64,000 nt of DNA from JASHVB01 sp963780805 (GTDB taxonomy: Bacteria; Pseudomonadota; Alphaproteobacteria; Acetobacterales; Acetobacteraceae), in contig CAWADP010000025.1 of assembly GCA_963780805.1 (NCBI GenBank), forward strand, positions 62,001-126,000, written 5' to 3'. Shown here in pieces: positions 37,141-47,052 of the stretch. The translations under genes and the position numbers were made by a program. Below the pieces are notes generated by a model. The model did no database searches and was not told the DNA's origin. It saw only the letters and a program-made list of their open reading frames with translations. The first letter of the stretch is position 1, and each line of letters starts with the position of its first letter.

Positions 37141-38550
37141 GCGCAGGCTCGCTCCTGTACGAGGGTTGCAGACAGAGAATTGGGGAGGGCGGCGACGATC
37201 GTCACCTCCGTTTCCATGCCGACCAGTCCGGTGGGACCGATTTTGGGGCCGGTAACATGCACGGGCTGAAGAAACGGTGAACGGCCGACCACCTGCCCGG
37301 GATGGCGCCCCGGCCCGGTGAACAACACGCGCAGCGTCCGCCCGACGCAGCCGGTATTGAAGCGGGCCTGCTGGGTGCGCAGCAGCGCTTGCAGTTCGGC
37401 CAACCGCCGCTCCTTCTCCGGCTCCGGCACCTGCCGGGGCGCGGCGGCGGCCGGTGTGCCGGGGCGAGGCGAATACCGGAAGCTGTACGCCTGGGCGAAT
37501 CCCACGTCCCGCACCAGTGCCAGCGTGGCGGCGAAATCTGCGCTCGGTCTCGCCGGGATGGCCGACAATGAAGTCCGACGACAGCGCGATGTCCGGCCGC
37601 GCCGCGCGCAGCTTCTCGACGATCCGCAGGTAATCCGCTGCGGTGTGCTTGCGGTTCATCGCGGCCAGCACGCGATCGGACCCCGCCTGCACCGGCAGGT
37701 GCAGGAACGGCATAAGCATGGGCACGTCCCGGTGCGCCGCGATCAGTTCGTCGCCCATGTCGCGTGGGTGCGATGTGGCGTAGCGCAGCCGCAACAGCCC
37801 CGGCAGCTCGGCCAGCTCCCGGATCAGCCGCCCGAGGCCCCAGGAGCGGCCATCCGACGCCTCGCCATGCCAGGCGTTGACGTTCTGCCCCAGCAGGGTG
37901 ATCTCCCGCGCCCCCTGTGCGATCAGGCGCTTTGCTTCGGCGATCACCGCGGCAGCGGGGCGGCTTTGCTCGGCGCCGCGCGTGTAGGGAACCACGCAGA
38001 AGCTGCAGAACCGATCGCAGCCCTCCTGGATGGTCAGGAACGCGCACACGCCCTGTGCCGCCGCCGCCTCCGGCAGCAGGTCGAACTTCTGCTCCGCCGG
38101 AAAGTCGGTATCGATCACCGCTCCGGCCTTGTCTCCATGGGCGGCCCGCGCCGCGCGTGCCACCATTTCGGGCAGCCGATGGTAGGTCTGCGGCCCCAGG
38201 ACGATGTCCACGTAGGGCGCGCGGGCCACGATTTCGGCGCCCTCGGCCTGGGCGACGCAGCCGGCAACTGCCAGGATCATGCGCCCGCCTTCAGCCGCCT
38301 TCGCCTCCTGCAAGCGGCGCAACCGGCCCAACTCGGAGAACACCTTCTCCGCCGCCTTCTCCCGGATATGACAGGTGTTGAGGATCACCATGTCGGCGCC
38401 GTCCGGCGCCTTGACCGGGGCATAGCCAAGCGGCGCGAGGACGTCGGCCATACGGGCGCTATCGTACACGTTCATCTGGCAGCCCCAGGTGATCACGTGC
38501 AGCCGCTTGCGGCCGGTTTCGATGGTGTCGCCGCGCCCCGTCGGGTTCAT
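37137..38550 (-). CDS. miaB: tRNA-2-methylthio-N6-dimethylallyladenosine synthase, frame broken near 37543
   Basis: About 470 residues. MTTase N-terminal Cys residues in TWGCQMNVYDS, LNTCHIREKAAE and AVAGCVAQAEG, and the radical-SAM cluster in GCDRFCSFCVVPYTRG, identify MiaB, which methylthiolates A37 of tRNAs. After HPGETE near 37543 one extra base must be dropped to read ADFAATLALVRDVGFAQAYS and the C-terminal TRAM domain ending at 37137. The start at 38550 (MNPTGRGDTI) is preferred to 38568. Without the correction the frame runs on into phoH, creating a false fusion. The break in this conserved gene suggests a sequence error. Confidence 0.88.
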
Positions 38551-38890
38551 CGACCGAACTCCGCCCAACCCGGCCGGACCACCCCGGCGCGGGGGGCAGG
38601 TGGAATGTTCGTCCGGGTCGGCGCGGTCAAGCGGCGCAGCGCTGAAAAACCCTCCTTGTTCCAGTGCCAGTCTGGCAGCAGCACGCGGCGTCGTGTCAAG
38701 CGTAAAGCGGGTTACGGATCAGCTACAGAAATACTGCTCCGGAATCACGGCATGCGACAAGCATGCCCCGCATTGGCCGCTCCGCGCGCATGGCACCGCG
38801 CGACGCACATGCCCGCCGGAAGCTGCTTCGGGTAGTACGTCCTGGTCGGCAGCAGGACAGGCACGCCCGCCCGCGGCATGACCACTGTCC
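38551..38890. other. Intergenic region with a small stem-loop
   Basis: No gene is supported. GGCATGC (38749-38755) and GCATGCC (38761-38767) form a perfect 7-base stem with a 5-base loop downstream of the AEC permease gene; it lacks a T-run. Nothing else was recognised. Confidence 0.4.
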
Positions 38891-39796
38891 TCACACGGCC
38901 CCCAGCAGGTACCACCAACCTGGCAGCGTCAGGAACGACAGGGTGATGCCGAACCCCACCATCAGCGTCACCAGCGGCGGGTTGAGACCATTCTGCATGG
39001 CCACGATCGCCCCACCGATCATCGGCCCCATGGCCGACTCGAACAGCGTGATGCGAATGGTCTCGCCGTGTGCGTGCAGCCAGCCGACATACAGCAGCCC
39101 AAGCACGGCCGGTCCGATCAGCAGCTTGAAGGCCAGCCCGCTGGCCAACGCGGAGACATTCCCTCGCAGTTGGTCCAGGCGCAATTGCAAGCCAACCGAA
39201 ATGAGCGCCAACGGGGTGAGCGTGCCGGCGAGCGAGTGCAGCACATCCTGGACCACCTGCGGATATTCCACCCGGCTCAGTATCAGGGCGAGAACCAGCG
39301 CCAGCATCGGCGGAAAGCGCACGATTCGGCTTATCAATGAGGTCGTCTTTCCGGCATCCTGGGAGTACATCGTCGCAATGCCGATGCCGAGCGTGCTCAG
39401 CACCAGGTAGCTGCCGAGTTGATCGATCAGGATGCCCGTCGCCAGGCCGCCAGGACCGTAGAAGGCATTGATCATCGGCAGGCCGACGAACGAGGTATTC
39501 GCCAAGCCGCCCACCAGCATCAATGCGCCGGTGGTCGTGTCTGGCAGGCGCAGCGCCCGGCCGAGCAACCAGAAGAATCCGCAACCTAACCCGAACAGCA
39601 GCCACGGCATACCAACCGGGAACAACAATTCCGACCGTAGATGGATGCCATGGAGCTGCAGCAATATCATCGCCGGCAGCGCGACATATATGATGAAGCC
39701 GTTAAGGACGCTGGGCGCGGTGGGCGGTAGCCAGCCTCGCCGGCCAAGGATCATCCCCAGGCATAGACAGACGAACAAGAGTACAACGTTGCTCAT
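38891..39796 (-). CDS. AEC family transporter (auxin-efflux-carrier-like permease)
   Basis: 301 residues from 39796 (MSNVVLLFVCLCLGMILGRRG). About ten transmembrane segments in two halves; LNGFIIYVALPAMILLQL and GGLANTSFVGLPMINAFYG are typical of the bacterial MdcF/YfdV-like AEC permeases, and PLALISVGLQLRLDQ marks the start of the second half. Members export or import small carboxylates such as malonate or malate; substrate unknown here. Inner membrane. Single gene, with repeats and no clear ORF upstream. Confidence 0.85.
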   Translation of the reverse strand: MSNVVLLFVCLCLGMILGRRGWLPPTAPSVLNGFIIYVALPAMILLQLHGIHLRSELLFPVGMPWLLFGLGCGFFWLLGRALRLPDTTTGALMLVGGLANTSFVGLPMINAFYGPGGLATGILIDQLGSYLVLSTLGIGIATMYSQDAGKTTSLISRIVRFPPMLALVLALILSRVEYPQVVQDVLHSLAGTLTPLALISVGLQLRLDQLRGNVSALASGLAFKLLIGPAVLGLLYVGWLHAHGETIRITLFESAMGPMIGGAIVAMQNGLNPPLVTLMVGFGITLSFLTLPGWWYLLGAV

Positions 39797-40337
39797 GTGC
39801 AGGTCACTCCCCTGATCTGTTGCCGCCGGCGTGTGCCGGGCGAGGCGTATTGTTTTGGTACCGAACCGGTGACACAGCGGGCCCCAAGGCTGCATCAGTG
39901 CCCGACACGTCCGATGTACGCGGTGCGTTCCGTTGAGGGTTCAAGGCGGCACCGGCGAGCACTCGCCAACGGCCCCGGAGGTGGCGATCCATCCAGGCCC
40001 TGAATGCATGAACATGAGAACTTGCAGTTTTTGATATGCCTCGGTGGCGCCGCGCGGCGCGGTCGGGATTGCAGTCGCCGACGCCAGCAGCAACGCCATG
40101 GCTGTCAAGAAACTATCATTGGTCGGCAACGTTTGGACGCAATGCCGCCATGCGAAAGGCCTGCGGCGCAAAGATCGTACCGCTGCCATCAATTCAGGTT
40201 AATCCTGAAAGCGGAGGACGACATCGAGAGAGTCCCACCAAACCGAGCATGACCGTGGCAGCCTGGCAGATGGAGCGCAGTGATCTTGGTCACAGCGATC
40301 AACCAGGGCAGACGGTCGCAAGGGGAAACGTGGCTCC
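39797..40337. other. Intergenic region without recognisable gene
   Basis: ORFs on both strands are short and of unnatural composition. No RNA gene or strong repeat was recognised. Confidence 0.5.
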
Positions 40338-40636
40338 ATGCCGGATCCTGTCTCGATGGTCCCGATTTCAAAAGGAGTCGGGGGTTTGCAGTTTGTCGTG
40401 CGGCGGCGGTTACCCGCAGGCACGCTGGTGCAGGTGGATCCCGCGACGCTGTGGATCGCCGGAGGCAGCCTCTCTATCGCGGGCCACTGCTGGGAGAGAT
40501 TCCCCCAGTCTCACACGGCTTCGACGATTGGTTGCTGCTGCAACGAACACGGGTCGCCGAAGTCATTGCGGAAATGCTGCGCCGGATAGCGGCGGCGGCG
40601 CATATCGTTTCCGACGACTTCATGCGGCAGCAGTAA
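40338..40636 (+). CDS. Hypothetical protein, frame probably broken near 40470
   Basis: The frame from the ATG at 40338 reads PDPVSMVPISKGVGG and RRRLPAGTLVQVDPATLWIA, then degenerates; the alternative frame from about 40470 gives YRGPLLGEIPPVSHGFDDW and LLQRTRVAEVIAEMLRRI, ending at 40636. Joined they give a plausible protein of about 100 residues that I do not recognise. The composition of both halves is protein-like, while the other frame in each half is not. Confidence 0.35.
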
Positions 40637-40730
40637 CGGCCGCAAGTCTCGTCGCGTTGGATCCGTTGGATGCAGCGATGGAACGGCTACGCACCGAATG
40701 TCCGGCAAAGTCCGGGTACAGCGCGATTCT

Positions 40731-40972
40731 GTCATTGCGAGCGCAGCAATTCCGTCGTTGCGAGCGCCGCGAAGCAGCATCCCGAAGAGAGCACGCGCTG
40801 TACTCATGTCAGCCGCGGGAGATCGCTTCACTGCGCCAGCAGGAAGCATCCCGTCATGGCCGGGCTCGACCCGGCCCATACGCTTGAACCGATCGGGAGA
40901 GCCTGGCACTGAACGGCCCGATCGACATTCGGCGGATGGCCGGGCTTGACCAGGTCAAGCCCGGCCGTGACG
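40731..40972. repeat. Cluster of dispersed palindromic repeats
   Basis: A degenerate copy of the GTCATTGCGAGCGCAGCGAAGCAATC family begins at 40731 and its complementary half (GAGATCGCTTCACTGCGCC) ends near 40840. Two copies of the GGCCGGGCTTGACC family follow at about 40852-40880 and 40934-40972. No gene is supported between 40637 and 41032. Confidence 0.6.
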
Positions 40973-41032
40973 AGATCAGCACGGCAGCCCGCGCTTCAAT
41001 TAGCCCCGATGGGCTTGCGAAAGCGCCGGAGA

Positions 41033-44000
41033 TCAGTCCGCCGCTGACCCCATCTTCTGCGCCAGGATCGGCACGCGGCGCCGCTTCGGTGCCAGCCAGT
41101 GCTGCAGCCGGTCCAGGTACAGGTAGACCACCGGTGTGGTGTACAGCGTCAGCAGCTGGCTCAGCGCCAGCCCGCCAACCATCGCGAAGCCCAACGGCCG
41201 CCGCAGCTCCGATCCTGCTCCGGTACCCAGCATCAGCGGCACACCGGTCAGCATCGCCGCCATGGTCGTCATCAGGATGGGGCGGAAGCGCAGCAGACAC
41301 GCCTGGCGGATCGCCTCGAACGAGGTCAGGCCGTCGCGCCGTTCGGCGGTGATGGCGAAGTCCACCATCATGATGCCGTTCTTCTTCACGATGCCGATCA
41401 GCAGGATCACGCCGATCAGTGCGATCACCGACAGGTCGTAGTGGAACAGCAGCAGCGTCAGCAGCGCACCGACGCCGGCCGAGGGCAGCGTGGACAGGAT
41501 CGTCAGCGGCAGGATGTAGCTCTCATACAGGATGCCCAGGATGATGTAGACGCTGATCAGCGCGGCGGCGATCAGGTAGGGCTGACTCGCCAGCGACGAC
41601 TGGAACGCCTGCGCCGTGCCCTGGAAGGAGCCGGTCACTGTGATCGGCACGCCCATCTGCCGCACCGCGGCCTCGATCGCCGTCACCGCCTGCCCGAGCG
41701 CCGCGCCAGGTGCGAGATTGAAGGAGATCGTCACCGCCGGGAACTGGCTCTGGTGGCTGATCGACAGCGGCTGCACCGGCACGGTGCTCCAGTGCACGAA
41801 GCTGGACAGCGGCACCGCCTGGCCGGACGCCGAATGCACGTACAGCTTGTCCAGCGTCGCCGGATCGCCCGCCATGTCGGGCGGCACTTCCAGGATCAGG
41901 TGGTAGGAGTTCACCTGCGAGAAGTACTGCGTGATCTGCCGCTGGCCGAACGCGTCGTACAATGTGTCGTCGATCACCTGCGGCTGGATGCCGAAGCGGG
42001 CCGCGGCGTCGCGGTCGATCACCAGCGTGGCGGTGGTGCCGCCTTCCTGCTGATCGCTGGTCACGTCACGCAGCATCGGCAGCGATTGCAGCTGATGCCA
42101 GAATGCGCGGCGCCCACTGGTACAGCTCGGCGAGGTTCGCGTCCTGCAGCGTGTACTGGTACTCGGTCTTGGCCAGCCGCGCGCCGACACGCACGTCCGG
42201 CACCGGCTGCAAGAACAGTTTGCCGCCCTGCACCTTGGCGATCTTGGGACGCAGGCGGTTGATGTAATCCTGCAGCGAGCCGCCCACCCGCTCGTCGATC
42301 GGCTTCAGGGCAATGAACAGGCGCCCCTGATTGTTCGGTGCGCCGCCGAACCCACCACCCATGGAAGAAACATAGGCCCCGGTATCCGGATCCGCCGCGA
42401 TGATGTCGCCCAAGCGCTGCTGCACTGCCGCCATCTGCTTGAAGGAGATGTCCTGCGCGCCCTCGGTGATGCCCAGCACGATGCCATTGTCCTGCGGCGG
42501 GAAGAAGCCCTTCGGGATGATGATATAGAGGTAGACGCTGAGGCTGGCGGTGCCGAAAAAGACCAGCAAAGTGATGAAGGGATGCCGCAGCGCGACATCC
42601 AGCGTGCGGCGGTAGCCGGCGATCAGGGCGGTGAAGAAGCCCTCGATCATGCGGTACATCCAGCCGTGGCGGCTGGTGTCGTGATGCAGGAAGCGCGAAC
42701 ACATCATCGGCGTCAGGGTCAGGCAGACGAAGGCGGAGACCAGCACGGCGCCGGTGACGGTGACCGCGAACTCGCGGAACAGGCGGCCGACAATGCCGCC
42801 CATGGCGAGCAAGGGGATGAACACGGCGACCAGCGAAAAGCTGATGGACACGATGGTGAAGCCGATCTCGCCGGCGCCCTTGATGGCGGCCTCCATCGGC
42901 CGCATGCCTTCTTCCACGTGGCGGAAGATGTTCTCCAGCATCACGATGGCGTCGTCGATGACGAAGCCCACTGCCAGCGTCAGCGCCATCAGCGACAAAT
43001 TGTCCAGGCTGTAATCAAGCAGGTACATCACGCCGAAGGTGCAGATCAGCGCGACGGGGACGGTGGCGCTGGGGATGATGGTGGCCCAGACGTTGCGCAG
43101 GAACAGGAAGATGACCATCACGACGAGGCAGACTGCCAGTATCAGGGTGAACTGAACGTCCTTCACCGAGGCGCGGATGGTCAGCGTACGGTCCATGATG
43201 GTGCTGACATGGATGGTGGGCGGCATCGATGCTTCCAACTTCGGCAGCGCGGCCTTGATGCGCTCGACCGTGTCGATGACGTTGGCGCCGGGTTGCTTGA
43301 AGATGATCAGAAGGATGCCGCGCTTGCCGTTCTGCCAGCCGGCGAGCAAGCGGTTCTCCGGTCCGTCGATCGCAGTGCCGATGTCGCGCACGCGCACCGC
43401 GGCGCCATTGCGGTAGGCCAGCACCACGTTGTTGTATTCGCGGGCCCGGGTCATCTGGTCGTTGGCGTAAACCGTGTAGGCTTTGTGCTCGCCGTCGATG
43501 CTGCCCTTGGGCGAGTCCACCGTGGCGCTCACCAGGAGGGTGCGCACGTCCTCGATCGTCATACCCATCGAGGCGAGCTTCTCCGGATCGACCTGCACCC
43601 GCACCGACGGCTTCTGCTGGCCGCCGATCAGCACCTGCGCCACCCCGGCGATCTGGGAGATCTGCTGCGAGAGCACGTTTTCAGAATAATCATCCACGGT
43701 CGTCAGTGGCATGGCGTCGGACTGCGCCGCCAGGATCATGATCGGCGCGTCGGAGGGATTCACCTTCCGGTAGGTTGGCGGCCCGGGCATGATTTTCGGC
43801 AACTGCGCGCTGGCGGCCTGGATCGCGGCCTGGATGTCGCCCGCGGCGCCGTCGATGCTGCGATCGAGGTCGAACTGCACCGTTACGCCGGTAACGCCGA
43901 GCACGCTGACCGACGTTAGCTGCGACACGCCGGGGATCTGCGCGATCTGGGTTTCCAGCGGCTGCGCGACGGTGGCCGCCATGGTTTCGGGACTTGCTCC

Positions 44001-44156
44001 GGGAAGCTGACCGGTAACGACGATGGTGGGGAAATCGACGCGGGGCAGCGGTGCGACCGGCAGCAGCGGGTAGGCTGCGATGCCCACCAGCACCAGCGCC
44101 GCCATCACCAGGGAGGTAGCGATCGGGCGTTTGATGAAGGGGGTCGAGATGCTCAT
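41033..44156 (-). CDS. RND efflux pump permease, MdtB/MuxB-like, frame broken near 42115
   Basis: About 1040 residues. The start (MSISTPFIKRPIATSLVM) and the sequence through GYRRTLDVALRHPFITLLV are typical of hydrophobe/amphiphile RND pumps. Twelve spans are expected with two large periplasmic loops; AVGFVIDDAIVMLENI in TM4 carries the proton-relay Asp pair. Near 42115, after QWAPR, one extra base must be skipped to read FWHQLQSLPMLRDVTSDQQ and the second half, including GIVKKNGIMMVDFAI. It follows the adaptor gene with a 4-base gap. Together they pump drugs or other amphiphiles out; no outer-membrane channel gene is visible. Confidence 0.87.
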
Positions 44157-44160
44157 CGGG

Positions 44161-45375
44161 TCAGCCCCCTGTCTGCACGGTCTGCACCGGGGCGGCCGTC
44201 GCCAGGACGTGCATCCCGTTCTCCAGCCGCGACTGACCATCCAGCACGACCGGCTGGCCGGCATCCAGGCCCTTGGTGACGGTCATCAGGCGGCCGCGAT
44301 CCTCTGCCTGAATCGGCTGGCGTTCGACCGTCGAGTTGGGCTTCACAACGTAAACGTACAGCCCGTTCGGCCCGCGCTGCGCCGCCTGCGCCGGGATCGT
44401 CACCACCGATTGCTCGGTCCGCAGCAGCAACTGGGCGTCGACGAACTGGCCGGGCCACAGCTTGTCCTCCTGGTTCGGGAAGACCGCCTTCAGCTTGATT
44501 GTGCCGGTGGCGGTGTCGATGGCGTTATCCGGAGTCAGCAGCGTGCCCGAGGCGAGCTTTGTCGTGTCGTTGTTCGACCAGGCGGCGACTTCGAGCTTGC
44601 GGCTGGTCATCGCATTCAGGATCGGTGGCAGGTCGGCCTGCGGCAGGGTGAACACCACGGTGATCGGGTGGACCTCGGTCAGGGTCACGATGCCGCCGGG
44701 GTCAGTCGCGTGCACCAGGTTGCCGGGATCGACCAGGCGCAGTCCCACCCGGCCGTCGAAGGGAGCCGTGATGTAGCAGAAGCTGAGGTTGAGCTGGGCG
44801 GTCTCGATCGTCGCATCATCGCCCTTCAGCGCGGCGACGTTTTGGTTCACCATCGCCACCTGGGTATCCACCTGCTGGCGCGAGGCGAAATCCTTCTTCG
44901 CCAGCGAGTCGTAGCGCTGCAGGTCGAGCTTGGCGTTGGCCAGCTGGGCGGCGTCCTGGGCCTTCTTTGCAACCGCCTGGTCGAGCACGGCCTGGTAGGG
45001 CCGCGGGTCGATGACGGCGAGCAGGGCACCCTGCTTGACCAGCTGACCTTCGGTGACGGGGAACCTGTCCAGTGTGCCATCTACCCGCGCGCGCACCAGC
45101 ACCGTGTTAAGCGCCTGCACAGTGCCCAGCCCGCCGAGCCAGACCGGCACGTCCTGTCGGGTGGATTTCGTAACGGTGACCGGCACCGCGGGGGCTGACC
45201 CTGCCGCGGGCGGGGCCTGCTGCGCACCCGGATGGCGTGTAATCACCAGGGTGGCGGCGGCCACCAGCAACAGGCCCCCTAACAGGGGAAGCGCACGCCG
45301 CCAGGCCGAGCGGCGGCTGACCTTTATCAATTCAGCAGTTTCGCCCGCTGCCGGCGCGTCGCTGTCCCCGTCCAT
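44161..45375 (-). CDS. RND efflux periplasmic adaptor (membrane fusion protein), MdtA-like
   Basis: 404 residues from 45375 (MDGDSDAPAAG), or 413 from 45402. A cytoplasmic N-terminus, one anchor span (ALPLLGGLLLVAAATLVIT), then the lipoyl-like half-motif RVDGTLDRFPVTEGQLVKQG, a coiled-coil hairpin, the second lipoyl half (ITAPFDGRVGLRLVDPGN) and beta-barrel domains follow the AcrA/MdtA plan. It links the RND permease to an outer-membrane channel. Located directly before the permease gene on the same strand, the usual order. Confidence 0.88.
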   Translation of the reverse strand: MDGDSDAPAAGETAELIKVSRRSAWRRALPLLGGLLLVAAATLVITRHPGAQQAPPAAGSAPAVPVTVTKSTRQDVPVWLGGLGTVQALNTVLVRARVDGTLDRFPVTEGQLVKQGALLAVIDPRPYQAVLDQAVAKKAQDAAQLANAKLDLQRYDSLAKKDFASRQQVDTQVAMVNQNVAALKGDDATIETAQLNLSFCYITAPFDGRVGLRLVDPGNLVHATDPGGIVTLTEVHPITVVFTLPQADLPPILNAMTSRKLEVAAWSNNDTTKLASGTLLTPDNAIDTATGTIKLKAVFPNQEDKLWPGQFVDAQLLLRTEQSVVTIPAQAAQRGPNGLYVYVVKPNSTVERQPIQAEDRGRLMTVTKGLDAGQPVVLDGQSRLENGMHVLATAAPVQTVQTGG

Positions 45376-45549
45376 GTCGCACTGCACAATAAACTCCCGC
45401 ACATGACCGCCGGCTGTCCAGACGGTTAGGCCGCTAAGCCTAGCATTGTCGGCGAAACTGCCCGTGTGCGCTAGCGTGAATTGGCGGATTCCGGCGGCCT
45501 GCAGCCCCGCGATACACTCTGAAACAGGGATCCGAAGATTGCGGGCCGA

Positions 45550-46137
45550 TTACTGGCTGGTAACCCCCAGCACCCGCCGGAAACGATCGGTCAGGTGGGC
45601 TCCGTCCCTCGGCGGCAGATGCCGTGCCGGCACCTCCGGGGCGATGCGCAGCACGGCGAACAGAGGCTCGCGGCGCAGGCGGTCGCGGAGCGCCTCGACG
45701 TCGGCGATGCTGCGGGCGGTTGCGGTGGCGGTCCAGCCGCAGCCGGCGGCGATCGCCTCCAGATCCGCGGTGAGCGCGGTGTGGCTGCGCTGGGCGCCGG
45801 TCTCGCCGTAGCGGGCATTGTCCAGCACGGCGATCGCCAGGTTCGGCGCCCCAGCCGCGGCGATCGTGGCGAGCGAGCCGAGGCCCATCAGCATGTCGCC
45901 ATCGCCGGTCAGCACCAGCACGCGGCGGTGCTGCTGCGCCAGCGCCAAGCCGAGACCGACCATGGCAGTGCCGCCCATCGCGCCCCACAGGTAGAAGTTC
46001 AGCGCGCGGTCGCCGGCGGCGGCAACGTCGTAGGTCGGGGCGCCGAGACCACTGACCACCAGCAACTCCCCCGGATCGCGCAGCAGCGTGGCGACGGCGG
46101 CGCGGCGGTCAATGGTTCCGTCATTGCGGGTGGTCAT
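45550..46137 (-). CDS. ThDP-dependent decarboxylase, C-terminal (ThDP-binding) subunit
   Basis: 195 residues from 46137 (MTTRNDGTID). It carries the thiamine-diphosphate/Mg motif GDGDMLMGLGSL...LDNARYGETG. The size and the split from a separate N-terminal subunit match the beta subunit of sulfopyruvate decarboxylase (ComE) and related phosphonopyruvate decarboxylases. The start overlaps the stop of the partner subunit (ATGA), so they are made together and probably form a heteromer. No taurine, coenzyme M or phosphonate genes lie nearby, so the substrate remains open. Confidence 0.8.
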   Translation of the reverse strand: MTTRNDGTIDRRAAVATLLRDPGELLVVSGLGAPTYDVAAAGDRALNFYLWGAMGGTAMVGLGLALAQQHRRVLVLTGDGDMLMGLGSLATIAAAGAPNLAIAVLDNARYGETGAQRSHTALTADLEAIAAGCGWTATATARSIADVEALRDRLRREPLFAVLRIAPEVPARHLPPRDGAHLTDRFRRVLGVTSQ

Positions 46138-46667
46138 GGCTGCTGCTCCCGGGGCACGAACACCTTGGCGCCGATCAGCCGTTGCGAGAACAGGACCGCG
46201 ACCGGAACCTGGCTGTCGAAGGCGAGCGCGGCGGACGCGGCGATCAATTCCGCCACGTCGTTCGGGTCGTCGGCGCGGCGAACGTGCACCCCCGCGGCGG
46301 TCAGCACGGTGGGCGTGGCCGCGCCCATCGGCACCTGCCATGGATTGAACTCGGCCCACTCCCCCCGCATCGTCACCAAGGTGAAGAACGGCATGCGGCA
46401 GCTTACCGGTAGCGACAGCATATTGATGCAGTTGCCGACACCCGAAGACTGCATCAGCACCGCCGCGCGCTGGCCGCCCAGCCAGGCGCCGGCGGCGAGG
46501 GCGATGCCCTCCTCCTCGGTGGTGAGGACGATGGCGTGCATGTCGGGATCGGCGTGGGCGGCTTCGATCAGGTGGGCGTGGCCCGCATCGGGGACGTAGC
46601 CGATCTGGCGGATGTGGGCAGCTTTCAGCGCGGCATAGGCCTCGGCCTGCCAGTGGCGGGACGGCAT
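46134..46667 (-). CDS. ThDP-dependent decarboxylase, N-terminal (pyrimidine-binding) subunit
   Basis: 177 residues from 46667 (MPSRHWQAEAYAAL). It matches the pyrimidine-binding half of ThDP enzymes: TTEEEGIALAAGAWLGG contains the Glu that activates the cofactor, followed by VLMQSSGVGNCINML. Size and style fit sulfopyruvate decarboxylase alpha (ComD). It overlaps the beta-subunit gene by four bases. The longer frame to 46874 reads through repeat DNA and is discounted. Confidence 0.8.
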   Translation of the reverse strand: MPSRHWQAEAYAALKAAHIRQIGYVPDAGHAHLIEAAHADPDMHAIVLTTEEEGIALAAGAWLGGQRAAVLMQSSGVGNCINMLSLPVSCRMPFFTLVTMRGEWAEFNPWQVPMGAATPTVLTAAGVHVRRADDPNDVAELIAASAALAFDSQVPVAVLFSQRLIGAKVFVPREQQP

Positions 46668-46754
46668 GGGCACTCCGTTATGTTGGAAGCGGGGATGCTT
46701 GGGGTGGGAGCGCGATCCTGACGTTTCGATATCGTCGGTGAGCCTCATGAATCT

Positions 46755-46849
46755 GTCATTGCGAGCGCAGCGAAGCAATCTCCCGGAGGGGAAGCAATCT
46801 CCCGGAGGGCACGTACGCCACTCGCGGGAGATTGCTTCGCTGCGCCAAC
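46755..46849. repeat. Dispersed palindrome, GTCATTGCGAGC...GAAGCAATCTCCC family, with internal duplication
   Basis: The left arm 46755-46784 and right arm 46826-46849 are complementary over GGGAGATTGCTTCGCTGCGC. The segment GAAGCAATCTCCCGGAGG is duplicated in tandem (46772-46789 and 46791-46808). Other copies occur at 62082-62163 and, degenerate, at 40731 onward. Confidence 0.75.
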
Positions 46850-46857
46850 AAGAAACC

Positions 46858-46961
46858 AAGAACGCCCCCTCCACTTGGGGGAGCCGGGGGGAAGGGGTCG
46901 GAAAGATGGCATGTTTCGACTCCTCCCCACGCCGCCGCCCTCAAGGGGAGGGGGTGTTCTT
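46858..46961. repeat. Dispersed inverted repeat, AAGAACACCCCCTCC family
   Basis: Left arm from 46858 (AAGAACGCCCCCTCCACTTG) and right arm 46939-46961 are inverted relatives; the right arm's complement is identical over 23 bases to 101-123. No gene is supported between 46668 and 47052. Confidence 0.65.
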
Positions 46962-47052
46962 CCCTGCTCCGATCGCCGTTTCATTCACGACGAGTCGGGT
47001 GCCACGCCGGTGGTCCTCTCGCAATCACAGATGCACGTCGGCACCTGCCGGG

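Noticed and set aside
42582..43919. Plus-strand ORF of 445 codons inside the RND pump
   Set aside because: His/Asp/Gly-rich shadow typical of antisense to hydrophobic codons.
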